Assembly: GCF_016899425.1 (NCBI RefSeq) | Contig: NZ_CP045995.1 | Location: 2,294,001 to 2,358,000, forward strand | Source of the DNA: Burkholderia sp. MS389 | Lineage (GTDB): Bacteria; Pseudomonadota; Gammaproteobacteria; Burkholderiales; Burkholderiaceae | Reading direction: 5' to 3' | DNA length: 64,000 nucleotides | Shown: in pieces, positions 54,121 through 63,037 of the stretch | Layout of the letters: each line of letters opens with the position of its first letter | Position numbering within the stretch: the first letter of the stretch is position 1 | Notes under the pieces: generated by a model | The model's input: only the letters and a program-made list of their open reading frames with translations | Databases searched by the model: none | Told to the model about the DNA's origin: nothing | Translations under genes and position numbers: made by a program

Positions 54121-55011
54121 TCAAGGCCGCCCGTCCGACGCGGCCTGGATCATCCACTCGCGCATCACCGCGATCGCGTCGTCGTCGCGACGCTCGGCTG
54201 GATACACGAGATAGAACCCCACCGACAGCGGAAACGCGAAATCGAACGGCTTGCACAGCCGGCCTGCTGCGATATCGCGTTCGACCAAAGGCTCGGTCGC
54301 GAGCGCGATGCCCTGGCCGGCGACGGCCGCATCGATCGCGAGCGACGTCTGGTTGAAGCGCAGCCCCTTGTGCGGATCGACGTCGACCGGTTCGGGCATC
54401 GCGGCGAGGAACTCGGGCCACAGGTCGTGCGCGTCGTGCAGCAGCACCTGCCCGGCGAGCGCGCGCGGCGAAGCCGGCGCGGTCAGCACCGACGGGCTGC
54501 ACACCGCGCACACGTCGAGCGGGAACAGCGCATGAGTGGCGAGATGCTTGCCGAACGGCGGCTTGCCGTAGCGGATCGCGAGATCGACGCCGTCATGGCG
54601 GAACGTCGCGATCTGCGGATCGGCGATCACGCGCACGTCGTAGTCGGGATGCGCGTCGGTGAACTGCGCGAGCCGCGGAATCAGCCACTTCGACGCGAAC
54701 GACGGCGTCGTGCTGATCGTCAGCGCGGCGCGCCGCTTCACGAGCTTGTCGGTCGCGTCGGCGATCGCGTGCAGCGCGCGCTGCACGTCGGAGAAATACG
54801 CGGCGCCGTCGTGCGTGAGCGCGAGGCCGCGCGGCAGGCGCTCGAACAGCTTCAGGCCGAGCACGTCCTCGAGGTGGCGCACCTGCTGCGCGACGGCACC
54901 CTGCGTGACGCCGATCTCGTCGGCGGCCGCGCGGAAATTGAGGTGCCGCGCGGACACTTCGAACGCGCGAAGCGCATTCAGCGGTGGCAGGCGGGAAGGA
55001 CGTGGCGGCAT
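54121..55011 (-). CDS. LysR family regulator, GcvA-like
   Basis: 296 residues. Helix-turn-helix: LNALRAFEVSARHLNFRAAADEIGVTQGAVAQQVRHLEDVLGLKLFERL, which is the GcvA subgroup. A full effector domain follows. It is divergent from an SDR gene across about 134 bases and convergent with the frameshifted PNPOx gene, so the SDR is the likely target. Confidence 0.9.
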   Translation of the reverse strand: MPPRPSRLPPLNALRAFEVSARHLNFRAAADEIGVTQGAVAQQVRHLEDVLGLKLFERLPRGLALTHDGAAYFSDVQRALHAIADATDKLVKRRAALTISTTPSFASKWLIPRLAQFTDAHPDYDVRVIADPQIATFRHDGVDLAIRYGKPPFGKHLATHALFPLDVCAVCSPSVLTAPASPRALAGQVLLHDAHDLWPEFLAAMPEPVDVDPHKGLRFNQTSLAIDAAVAGQGIALATEPLVERDIAAGRLCKPFDFAFPLSVGFYLVYPAERRDDDAIAVMREWMIQAASDGRP

Positions 55012-55145
55012 CGTCAGGCTGTAGAAAAACTATCGGCTGGCGGCAGAAATACTGGTTCGACAGTGGGAAGCGATGCGCCTACATTACCACCATGGCGCGC
55101 CGAATGGCGGCTGCGCGGCGGCAGAATGAGAATGAGGAGCGGATC

Positions 55146-55850
55146 GTGACTGTAGAAAAAGTGGCGTTGATCACGGCGGCGGGCAAGGGCATGGGCGCGG
55201 CGATCGCGCGCGAACTGGCGGCGACGGGCTATCGCGTCGCGCTGATGTCGCCGTCGGGCAGCGCGGTGGCGCTTGGCGACGAACTCGGCGGTTTCGGCAT
55301 CAAGGGCTCGGTGACCGAAGAGGCCGATATCGACCGGCTCGTGCAGGAAACGGTCGAGCGCTACGGCCGGATCGATGCGGTCGTGAACAACACCGGCCAT
55401 CCGCCGAAGGGCGAGCTGCTGGCGATCACCGACGACAACTGGCACACGGGGCTCGATCTGATCCTGCTGAACGTGGTGCGCGTGATGCGCCGCGTGACGC
55501 CGATCTTCCAGAAGCAGGGCGGCGGCGCGGTGGTCAATATCTCGAGCTTCGCGGCGGACGCACCCGAGCAGCCGATGCCCGTGTCGTCGGCGCTGCGCGC
55601 GGCGCTGAGCGCATGGACGCGGCTGTACGCGGAACGCTATGCGGCCGAGAACATCCGGATGAACGCGGTGCTGCCGGGCTTCATCGACAGCTGGCCGGAA
55701 ACGCCGCAGATCGTCGCGCGCATTCCGGCCGGCCGCTTCGGCAAGACCGGCGAGATCGCGAAGACAGTCGCGTTCCTGCTGTCGGACGGCGCGGGCTACA
55801 TCACCGGGCAGAACATTCGCGTCGACGGCGCGATCGTCAACGCGCTCTGA
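55146..55850 (+). CDS. SDR-fold protein lacking the catalytic Tyr and Lys
   Basis: 234 residues from GTG 55146, with GAGGAG at 55134-55139. The Rossmann motif T-A-A-G-K-G-M-G and N-N-T-G are present, so NAD(P) binding is likely. Where classical members have Y-S-A-S-K the sequence reads S-S-A-L-R (S147 and R151), so the usual proton relay is missing. The segment IRMNAVLPGFIDSWP and the C-terminal ITGQNIRVDGAI are normal. It may use another mechanism or be a non-catalytic binder. Divergent from LysR. Confidence 0.85.
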   Translation: MTVEKVALITAAGKGMGAAIARELAATGYRVALMSPSGSAVALGDELGGFGIKGSVTEEADIDRLVQETVERYGRIDAVVNNTGHPPKGELLAITDDNWHTGLDLILLNVVRVMRRVTPIFQKQGGGAVVNISSFAADAPEQPMPVSSALRAALSAWTRLYAERYAAENIRMNAVLPGFIDSWPETPQIVARIPAGRFGKTGEIAKTVAFLLSDGAGYITGQNIRVDGAIVNAL

Positions 55851-56048
55851 GCGCGACACCGGCGAGCGGCCGCGCAAGCGCTGCTCGCCGCGCAGCAGCT
55901 ACAAACGCGTACAAATCAGACAAATTCGGGATACATCCGACCTTTCAAATGGGCGACGCCGCGTGACATGGGCACGCCGGATTGAAAGCCTGAGCGCGAT
56001 CCCCCGCGGCATGTTCACTTTCCATTTCACGAAAGGAGATGCCGAACG

Positions 56049-57326
56049 ATGTCCTCCACACCGTTTTCCCCGATGCGTCGCCACCTGCTGGCCACTTCCG
56101 TGGCCGCCGGGGTCTCGGCGATGCTGCCCACCGCGCTGCATGCGGCCACCGGCGCGAGCGGCATACGCCCGTTCACCGCCCACATCCCCGATGAAGCCGT
56201 GGTCGATCTGCGTCGTCGTATCGTCGCGACGCGCTGGCCGGGCCGCGAGACCGTCGTCGACGAATCGCAGGGCGTGCGGCTCGAGCGCATGCAGGCGCTG
56301 CTGCGCTACTGGGGCACCGACTACGACTGGCGCAAGGGCGAGGCGCGCCTGAACGGTTTCCCGATGTTCATCACCGAAATCGACGGGCTCGACATTCATT
56401 TCATTCACGTGCGGTCGCGGCACGCAAACGCGATGCCGATGATCATGACGCACGGCTGGCCCGGCTCGATCTTCGAGCTGCTGAAGGCGATCGGCCCGCT
56501 GACCGACCCGACCGCGCATGGCGCGAGCGCGGACGATGCGTTCCACGTCGTCGTGCCGTCGCTGCCGGGCTTCGGTTTCTCGGGCCGGCCGACGAAGACC
56601 GGCTGGGGCTCCGACCACATCGCGCGAGCGTGGGGCGAGTTGATGGCGCGGCTCGGCTATACGCGTTTCGTGTCGCAGGGCGGCGACTGCGGCTCGGTGA
56701 TCTCGCACCGGATGGCGATGCAGCGCGTGCAGGGTCTGGCCGGGATTCACGTGAACATGCCGGCGACGGTGCCACCGGATATCGCGACGCTGCTCGAGAT
56801 CGATGCGCCCGCGCCGGCTTCGTTGACGCCGAAGGAGAAGGCCGCGTACGAGAAGCTCGCGACGTTCTATCGCGACAATTGCGGCTACTCGGCGATGATG
56901 GTCACGCGGCCGCAGACGGTCGGCTATGCGCTTGCCGATTCGCCGTCCGGGCAGGCTGCGTGGATGTACGACAAGATCTCGCAGTGGACGTATAGCGGCG
57001 GCGTGCCCGAACGCTCGATTCCGCGCGACGAGATCCTCGACGACATCTCGCTGTACTGGCTGACGAACACCGCGACGTCGTCCGCGCAGATCTACTGGGA
57101 GGATCACTCGAACAACTTCAACGCGGTGGATATCTCGCTGCCGGCCGCGATCACGGTGTTTCCCGGCGAGATCTACCAGGCGCCGCGCAGCTGGGCCGAG
57201 CGCAGTTATCACAATCTGATCTACTTCAACGAAGTCGACAAGGGCGGGCACTTCGCGGCATGGGAAGAACCGGAACTGTTTGCGCGCGAAGTGCGTGCGG
57301 GGTTCCGGCCGTTGCGGCGCGCGTAA
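56049..57326 (+). CDS. Epoxide hydrolase family protein, Tat-exported
   Basis: 425 residues, with AAGGAG nine bases upstream. The N terminus has a twin-arginine signal (MRRHLLATSVAAGVSAML) ending near residue 33. The epoxide-hydrolase N-domain follows and then the alpha/beta fold: oxyanion H-G-W-P-G-S (135-140), nucleophile D213 in QGGDCGS, and a late His in VDKGGHFAAWEEPE. It should hydrolyse epoxides or related substrates in the periplasm. A second Tat-type hydrolase and a P460 cytochrome-like gene follow. Confidence 0.9.
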   Translation: MSSTPFSPMRRHLLATSVAAGVSAMLPTALHAATGASGIRPFTAHIPDEAVVDLRRRIVATRWPGRETVVDESQGVRLERMQALLRYWGTDYDWRKGEARLNGFPMFITEIDGLDIHFIHVRSRHANAMPMIMTHGWPGSIFELLKAIGPLTDPTAHGASADDAFHVVVPSLPGFGFSGRPTKTGWGSDHIARAWGELMARLGYTRFVSQGGDCGSVISHRMAMQRVQGLAGIHVNMPATVPPDIATLLEIDAPAPASLTPKEKAAYEKLATFYRDNCGYSAMMVTRPQTVGYALADSPSGQAAWMYDKISQWTYSGGVPERSIPRDEILDDISLYWLTNTATSSAQIYWEDHSNNFNAVDISLPAAITVFPGEIYQAPRSWAERSYHNLIYFNEVDKGGHFAAWEEPELFAREVRAGFRPLRRA

Positions 57327-57349
57327 GCGGCGTAGTAAGCGCAGTGAAT

Positions 57350-57378
57350 ACGGGCCGGCCTGGTGCGCGGCCCGTTTT
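57350..57378 (+). terminator. Possible terminator after epoxide hydrolase
   Basis: ACGGGCCG (57350-57357) pairs with CGGCCCGT (57368-57375); only TTT follows directly, so termination may be partial. The AT-rich segment 57390-57510 then holds a probable promoter for the next gene. Confidence 0.5.
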
Positions 57379-57617
57379 CGTTTCTGCCGCGCGGCCGCGC
57401 CGAAACGTCGTTTTTATCGCGATTTTTGAATCGCTGTGTGTCGTGTTCGCACACGGATACGTTGAGATACAAAGCCTCCGGATGGTTCGGATATAAAACC
57501 GGTGAAGCAATTCACACGGCGGCGCGGCGCCATCCGCTGCCGCCGCGACCGACGACACCCGATTGCCCGCACGTGCCGCGGGCCTCTTTCTTAGCGATCG
57601 ACAATGGAGAACGAGTC

Positions 57618-58661
57618 ATGACCGATACCGTGAACACCCGCCGCCGCCTGCTCCTGGGCACCACGCTGGCAAGCCTGAGCCTGGCCGACCTCGGCTTCAG
57701 CGCGCTCGCGCATGCGCAGTCGGCGCCCGATGCATCGGCGGCGAAGCGCCCGGCCGGCGTCGCGTCGCTGGGTACGATCCACCAGATCGATGCGGGCGTG
57801 CTCAACGTCGGTTATGCGGATCTCGGCCCGAAGCAAGGCCCGGTCGTATTCCTGCTGCACGGCTGGCCGTACGACATCTACAGCTACGCGGACGTCGCGC
57901 CGCTGCTCGTCGCGGCCGGCTATCGCGTGATCGTGCCGTACCTGCGCGGCTACGGCTCGACGACGTTCCGCTCGGCCGACACGGTGCGCAACGGCCAGCA
58001 GGCGGTGACGGCCGTCGACATCGTCGCGCTGATGGATGCGCTGAAGATCGACCACGCGATATTCGGCGGCTACGACTGGGGCGCGCGCACGGCTGACGTC
58101 ATCGCGGCGCTGTGGCCGCAGCGCGTGAAGGCGCTGGTGTCGGTGAGCGGCTACCTGATCGGCAGCCAGGCGGCGAATGCCAAGCCGCTGCCGCCGCAGG
58201 CCGAACTGCAGTGGTGGTATCAGTTCTACTTCTCGACCGAGCGCGGCGAACTCGGCTACGCGCAGAACCGCGACGCGTTCAACAAGCTGATCTGGCAACT
58301 CGCGTCGCCGAAGTGGCAGTTCTCCGACGAGACCTACGCGCGCTCGGCCGCATCGTTCCGGAATCCCGATCACGTGGCCGTCGTGATCCACAACTATCGC
58401 TGGCGTCTCGGGCTCGCGCAGGGCGAAGCGAAATACGACGACATCGAGCGGCGTCTCGCGGCCGGGCCTTCGATCGCCGTGCCGACGATCACGATGGAAG
58501 GCGACGCGAACGGCGCGCCGCATCCGGCCCCGGCCGCGTACGCGAAGAAGTTCACCGGCAAGTACCAGCACCGGACCATTACCGGCGGCATCGGCCATAA
58601 CCTGCCGCAGGAAGCGCCGCAGGCCTTCGCCGATGCGATCCTGCAAGTGGAGCATCTGTGA
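57618..58661 (+). CDS. Alpha/beta hydrolase, Tat-exported
   Basis: 347 residues, start ATG 57618; the frame is open further upstream without coding character. Twin-arginine signal TRRRLLLGTTLASLSLADLG, mature part from about residue 34. The fold has H-G-W-P (81-84) as oxyanion loop, nucleophile D153 in G-G-Y-D-W-G-A-R, and a C-terminal G-G-I-G-H-N catalytic His, so it is of the haloalkane dehalogenase/epoxide hydrolase type. The next gene overlaps its stop codon (TGATG). Confidence 0.88.
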   Translation: MTDTVNTRRRLLLGTTLASLSLADLGFSALAHAQSAPDASAAKRPAGVASLGTIHQIDAGVLNVGYADLGPKQGPVVFLLHGWPYDIYSYADVAPLLVAAGYRVIVPYLRGYGSTTFRSADTVRNGQQAVTAVDIVALMDALKIDHAIFGGYDWGARTADVIAALWPQRVKALVSVSGYLIGSQAANAKPLPPQAELQWWYQFYFSTERGELGYAQNRDAFNKLIWQLASPKWQFSDETYARSAASFRNPDHVAVVIHNYRWRLGLAQGEAKYDDIERRLAAGPSIAVPTITMEGDANGAPHPAPAAYAKKFTGKYQHRTITGGIGHNLPQEAPQAFADAILQVEHL

Positions 58662-59203
58662 TGCGGGCCCGCGTGGGGGGATGGCGGCGCGGCGCGCGCC
58701 GCGCGTTCGTCGCGGGCGTGCTGCTGGCCGGCGCGTGGTCGGCGAGCGGCCCGGCCGCGTTCGCGGAACAGTCGAAGCCGGCCGCGGCCGCATCGCCGAT
58801 TTACGGCGTGACGATTCCGCCCGGCTACCGGAAGTGGGAAATGGTCGCGCCGGCCGAAGAGGCCGCACCGCTCGACGAGTTGCGTGTGGTGCTCGGCAAT
58901 CCGGTTGCGATGCGTGCGCTCGAAAAAGCGACGCTGCCGTTCCCGGACGGCACGATCCTCGTGAAGCTCGCGTACAAGCGCAAGCAGTCCGACGAGTTCG
59001 CGCCCGCGACGGTGCCCGGCCAGGCGACGACCGTGCAGGTCATGGTGAAGGACTCGCGTCGCTATGCGGCGACGGGCGGCTGGGGGTTCGGGCGCTTCAT
59101 CAACGGCGTGCCGGCCGATATCGGCCAGCATCAGACGTGCTTTGCGTGCCATCAGGCGCGGGTCAAGAACCACGATTACGTGTTCACGCGGCTCGCACCG
59201 TGA
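58661..59203 (+). CDS. Cytochrome P460-like c-type heme protein
   Basis: 180 residues; ATG 58661 overlaps the preceding TGA. After a basic, hydrophobic signal region (residues 1-35, ending in A-F-A) comes a P460 domain with a single C-x-x-C-H heme motif (QTCFACHQARVKNHDYVFTRLAP) at the C terminus. Known P460 proteins oxidise hydroxylamine; others are uncharacterised periplasmic heme proteins. It is translationally coupled to the Tat hydrolase, an unusual pairing. A strong terminator follows. Confidence 0.87.
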   Translation: MRARVGGWRRGARRAFVAGVLLAGAWSASGPAAFAEQSKPAAAASPIYGVTIPPGYRKWEMVAPAEEAAPLDELRVVLGNPVAMRALEKATLPFPDGTILVKLAYKRKQSDEFAPATVPGQATTVQVMVKDSRRYAATGGWGFGRFINGVPADIGQHQTCFACHQARVKNHDYVFTRLAP

Positions 59204-59233
59204 CGTGACGCGTGAGCGTGAAGCGGATGGAAA

Positions 59234-59261
59234 GGCGTGCCCGGCGAGGCACGCCTTTTTT
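59234..59261 (+). terminator. Terminator of the hydrolase-P460 operon
   Basis: Perfect eight-base stem GGCGTGCC/GGCACGCC, loop CGGCGA, followed by six T. Confidence 0.9.
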
Positions 59262-59462
59262 CGTGGTGCGTTGCGTGGCCGGTGTGTATCGCACTGTATC
59301 TGCGGCCGTTCCTGAAAAACTGGCATGCAGAAGGCCCGGTTCCGGAAACATGCCGGATACGTGCGCGGGTTCTACTGTCGACATGCAGCAAACGTTCGGT
59401 GCCAGGCGTTCGCACCGGATGCCCAGTGCTCGACACCTCAACTTCGTTCAAGGAGAACCTTC

Positions 59463-59810
59463 ATGAAAGCCGCTCGAATCCTCGCCGTTGCCGTCCTCGC
59501 CGTCGCCCCCGCGCTGTCGTTCGCCGATACCGGCCACAGCCTCACGCGTGCTGAAGTGCGCGCCGACCTCGTCCGTCTCGAGAAGGCCGGCTACAACCCG
59601 GCCGGCAGCGAAGCGCACTACCCGGACGACATCGCCGCCGCGGAGAACGCCGTCGCGGCTGCCGAGCAGGTCGCGCGTTCCGACCAGAATGGCCCGTCGA
59701 AGTCGCAAGGCGACAACGTGGCCGATGCGTCGACGCCGGCCGGCCATCGCGGTGCCGCGCCGTCGCGCGCCGCACGCTACGCCGCCGACGACCTGTACGC
59801 GCATTCGTGA
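59463..59810 (+). CDS. DUF4148 domain exported protein
   Basis: 115 residues, ATG 59463 with AAGGAG upstream. Signal peptide 1-21 (LSFADT). The body LTRAEVRADLVRLEKAGYNPAGSEAHYPDDIAAAENAV is the DUF4148 signature, a small periplasmic family nearly confined to Burkholderiaceae. Function unknown; such genes are often stress-induced. Confidence 0.92.
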   Translation: MKAARILAVAVLAVAPALSFADTGHSLTRAEVRADLVRLEKAGYNPAGSEAHYPDDIAAAENAVAAAEQVARSDQNGPSKSQGDNVADASTPAGHRGAAPSRAARYAADDLYAHS

Positions 59811-59888
59811 TCGGGCGCCGCGCTTGCCGCATGCACGCGCGGCTGCTCGGGCAGCACTTTATTTCAACGACACGATAAGGAAGGGAGC

Positions 59889-60686
59889 ATGACGATGGCC
59901 GGTTTGATGAAACGCGTTCTGGTATCCGCCGCGATGATCGGCGGACTGTTCGGTGCGGTCGCGGCGCAGGCCGCGCCGAAGGAAGACCTGAAGGGCACCA
60001 ACGTCGTGCTCGTGCACGGCGCATTTGCCGACGGGTCGAGCTGGAACCGCGTGATTCCGCTGCTCGAGGCGCGCGGGCTGCACGTGGTGTCGGTGCAGAA
60101 CCCGCTGAGCTCGCTTGCCGACGACGCGGCCGCGACGAAGCGTACGATCGACGAACAGAAGGGGCCGGTCGTGCTGGTCGGCCACTCGTGGGCGGGCGTC
60201 GTGATTAGCGACGCGGGCAACGACGACAAGGTGAAGTCGCTCGTGTACGTCGCGGCGTTCGCGCCGGACAACGGCCAGTCGATCGCCGACGTCACGCAGG
60301 GGCTGCCGGCGCCGGCATGGGCTGGCGAACTGCGCAAGGACGCCGGCGGTTTCGCGCGGCTGTCGGACAAGGCGATCGCACAGGATTTCGCGCCGGATCT
60401 GCCGCCCGCGCAGCAGCGCATCGTTGCCGCGACCCAGGGGCCGTGGTATAGCGGGTGCATCTCGGAGAAGGTCGCGCAAGCCGCATGGCATGCGAAGCCG
60501 TCGACGTTCGTCGTCGCGACGCACGACCGGATGATCGATCCGACGCTGCAGGAAGCGATGGCGAAGCGGATCGGCGCGACGGTCGCGCGCGTGAACGCGA
60601 GCCACGTCGCGATGCTGAGCCAGCCGAAGGCCGTGGCCGACGCGATCATCGCCGCCGCCGAGCGCGCGAAGCAGGATACGCAGTGA
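59889..60686 (+). CDS. Alpha/beta hydrolase, exported
   Basis: 265 residues, ATG 59889 after AGGGAG. A signal peptide (1-29) precedes the hydrolase fold: LVHGAFADGSSW at the oxyanion loop, nucleophile S100 in V-G-H-S-W-A-G, and late acid and His (THDRMIDP, NASHVAML). It belongs to the short salicylate-esterase/hydroxynitrile-lyase-like group common in Burkholderia. Substrate unknown. It is on the same strand as the amidase, 76 bases upstream. Confidence 0.87.
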   Translation: MTMAGLMKRVLVSAAMIGGLFGAVAAQAAPKEDLKGTNVVLVHGAFADGSSWNRVIPLLEARGLHVVSVQNPLSSLADDAAATKRTIDEQKGPVVLVGHSWAGVVISDAGNDDKVKSLVYVAAFAPDNGQSIADVTQGLPAPAWAGELRKDAGGFARLSDKAIAQDFAPDLPPAQQRIVAATQGPWYSGCISEKVAQAAWHAKPSTFVVATHDRMIDPTLQEAMAKRIGATVARVNASHVAMLSQPKAVADAIIAAAERAKQDTQ

Positions 60687-60762
60687 GCGAATGCGGCGCC
60701 GCGCTTTCGTGACGAAGCGCGGCGCCGCGCGTGATTGTGATGTCTTTTCAGCAGGAGAAGTC

Positions 60763-62163
60763 ATGACCGAACTCTGGCAACTGCCGGCGACCGAACTCGC
60801 GAAACGCGTGCGGCAGCGTGACGTGTCCGCGCGCGAAGTGGCGGACGCCGTGCTCGATCGTCTCGATGCGGTGAATCCGGCGATCAACGCGGTGGTCGAA
60901 CACCGCCCCGACGACGTGCGGCGACAGGCCGACGAAGTCGATCGCGCGATCGCGCGCGGCGACGATCCGGGGCCGCTCGCGGGCGTACCCGTCACCGTGA
61001 AGATCAACGTCGATCAGGCCGGCTTTGCGACGACCAACGGCACGCGCCTGCAGGAAAACCTGATCGCGCCGGCCGACAGCCCGGTGGTCGCCAACATCCG
61101 CAAGGCCGGCGGAGTGCTGCTCGGCCGCACCAATTCGCCGACGTTCGCACTGCGCTGGTTCACGTCGAATCGCGTGCATGGTCATACGCGCAATCCGCGC
61201 AATGCGTCGCTGACGCCGGGCGGATCGAGCGGCGGCGCGGCGGCGGCCGTCGCAGCCGGGATCGGACCGCTCGCGGTCGGCACCGACATCGGCGGCTCGG
61301 TGCGCTACCCGGCCTATGCGTGCGGCGTGCATGGAATCCGGCCGTCGCTCGGTCGCGTGCCGGCATTCAATGCGTCGTCGCCCGAGCGGGCGATCGGCGC
61401 GCAACTGATGTCGGCGGCCGGGCCGATCGCGCGCACGATCGACGATCTTTCGCTTGCGCTGCGGGCGTTCTCCGCACCGGACCCGCGCGATCCGTGGCAC
61501 GTCGCGGTGCCGTTCGACGGGCGTGAGGTGCCGAGGCGCGCGGCGCTGTGCGTGCGTCCGCGCGGCCTGGAGGTCGTGCCCGAAGTCGAGACCGCGTTGC
61601 GCGATGCCGCGCGCCGGCTCGTCGATGCCGGCTGGACCGTCGACGAGATCGACGATACGCCGCCGATGCGCGAGGCCGCGCTGCTGCAGGAACAGCTGTG
61701 GCTCGGCGATGGCTTCGACGCGCTGGCGAACTCAGTCGAGCAGGATGGTGATCCGGGCGCGGCTGCGGTGATCGCCGCCGTGCGCGGCAAGGTGTGCGAT
61801 CTGCCGGCCGACGTGATCAGCCGCGCGCTGGTCCGACGCACGACGTTGACGCGCGAGTGGCGGCTGTTTTTCGATGAATATCCGGTGTTGCTGCTGCCGG
61901 TTTCGTCGGAACTGCCGTTTCCGGACGATCTCGACCGGCAAGGGCCGGACGGGTTCGAGCGCGTATGGGAAGCGCAGCTCACGTTGCGCGCGCTGCCCGC
62001 GATGGGGCTGCCGGGGCTGGCCGTCACGACGTCGATCGTGAACGGCGTGCCGGTGGGCGTGCAGGTGGTCGCCACGCATCATCGCGAGGATCTGTGTCTG
62101 CTCGCGGGGCGCGATATCGAGGCGCGTGGCGCGCCGGTTACGGTGGTCGACCCGGTGGTGTGA
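60763..62163 (+). CDS. Amidase signature family enzyme
   Basis: 466 residues, ATG 60763 after AGGAGA. Catalytic triad in order: K80 in TVKINVD, cis-Ser155 in TPGGSSGGAAAAVAAG, nucleophile Ser179 in GTDIGGSVRYPA. It hydrolyses an amide bond of an undetermined small substrate; sequence does not distinguish indoleacetamide, aryl-acylamide or other members. No signal peptide. Confidence 0.9.
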   Translation: MTELWQLPATELAKRVRQRDVSAREVADAVLDRLDAVNPAINAVVEHRPDDVRRQADEVDRAIARGDDPGPLAGVPVTVKINVDQAGFATTNGTRLQENLIAPADSPVVANIRKAGGVLLGRTNSPTFALRWFTSNRVHGHTRNPRNASLTPGGSSGGAAAAVAAGIGPLAVGTDIGGSVRYPAYACGVHGIRPSLGRVPAFNASSPERAIGAQLMSAAGPIARTIDDLSLALRAFSAPDPRDPWHVAVPFDGREVPRRAALCVRPRGLEVVPEVETALRDAARRLVDAGWTVDEIDDTPPMREAALLQEQLWLGDGFDALANSVEQDGDPGAAAVIAAVRGKVCDLPADVISRALVRRTTLTREWRLFFDEYPVLLLPVSSELPFPDDLDRQGPDGFERVWEAQLTLRALPAMGLPGLAVTTSIVNGVPVGVQVVATHHREDLCLLAGRDIEARGAPVTVVDPVV

Positions 62164-62538
62164 CGTACTGAAGAACACATGCATCGGCGAGGCGCGGTGG
62201 CTTCGTCGGTGCATCGCGTGATCCGTTCCATTTCGGACTCCATGACGACGCGCCGCATGCCGCGCCGATCGTCTCTCTCGCTTCCTTTCAAATCCCATCG
62301 ATGCACGACATCGAACGGCCCCCGTCCTCCATTGCCATCCCGCCAGCGACCGCGCATCGATAGCGCGCGTCTGCTATTGCATTCCCCGCGGCGCTGATTA
62401 GGAAATGAATTTTTATTGGTTCTGCTTCCCCGACCGCACTCGCATAGTGGCGCTGACGGCTATAGACAGCACGCAAGCTGCAACAGCCGCATTCCCGGTG
62501 TCTTTGTTCATACGAATCTGAGAATACAAGGAAGTGTC
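62164..62538. other. Intergenic region before rhodanese gene
   Basis: 375 bases with no supported gene. The AT-rich block 62390-62425 (GGAAATGAATTTTTATTGG) is the only promoter-like stretch and could bind CysB given the sulfur genes downstream. A 38-codon frame from 62405 has its ribosome site too close. Confidence 0.35.
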
Positions 62539-63009
62539 ATGACGGTTGAACTGGAAGAACGAACCGCCGCCCAGCAGGCGCTGGAAGACGCGCGCACAAC
62601 GGCCGTGGCGGCCGGCACGCCCTACGCGGGCGGCGTTGCGCCGGAAGCCGCGTGGGCGTTGTTCACGGCGGGCGACGCAGTGCTGGTCGACGTGCGCACG
62701 GCCGAGGAACGGAAATTCGTCGGTTACGTGCCGGAGTCGCTGCACGTGCCGTGGGCGACCGGTACGAGCCTGACGCGCAACCCGCGCTTCGTGCGCGAAC
62801 TGGAAGCGAAGACCGGCAAGGATGCGCTCGTGCTGCTGCTGTGCCGCAGCGGTAACCGCTCGGCGCAGGCGGCCGAGGCTGCCACCAAGGGTGGTTTCAC
62901 GCAGGTGTTCAATGTGCTCGAAGGCTTCGAGGGCGACCTCGACGAGCGGCAGCATCGCGGCGGCCACAACGGCTGGCGCTTTCGCGGCCTGCCGTGGGCG
63001 CAGGATTGA
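62539..63009 (+). CDS. Rhodanese-like sulfurtransferase
   Basis: 156 residues, ATG 62539 after AAGGAAG. A single rhodanese domain with the active-site C102 in the loop L-L-C-R-S-G-N-R-S, and the CH2 motif near its end (GFEGDLDERQHRGGHNGWRFRGLPW). It should carry persulfide sulfur. The serine O-acetyltransferase gene follows 28 bases downstream, placing it in cysteine or sulfur metabolism. Confidence 0.9.
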   Translation: MTVELEERTAAQQALEDARTTAVAAGTPYAGGVAPEAAWALFTAGDAVLVDVRTAEERKFVGYVPESLHVPWATGTSLTRNPRFVRELEAKTGKDALVLLLCRSGNRSAQAAEAATKGGFTQVFNVLEGFEGDLDERQHRGGHNGWRFRGLPWAQD

Positions 63010-63037
63010 TTCACGGCCGTTACGGGGAGAAAGCAGC

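Noticed and set aside
62405-62521. 38-codon frame before the rhodanese gene
   Set aside because: AGGA lies almost against the ATG and the product has no clear character.
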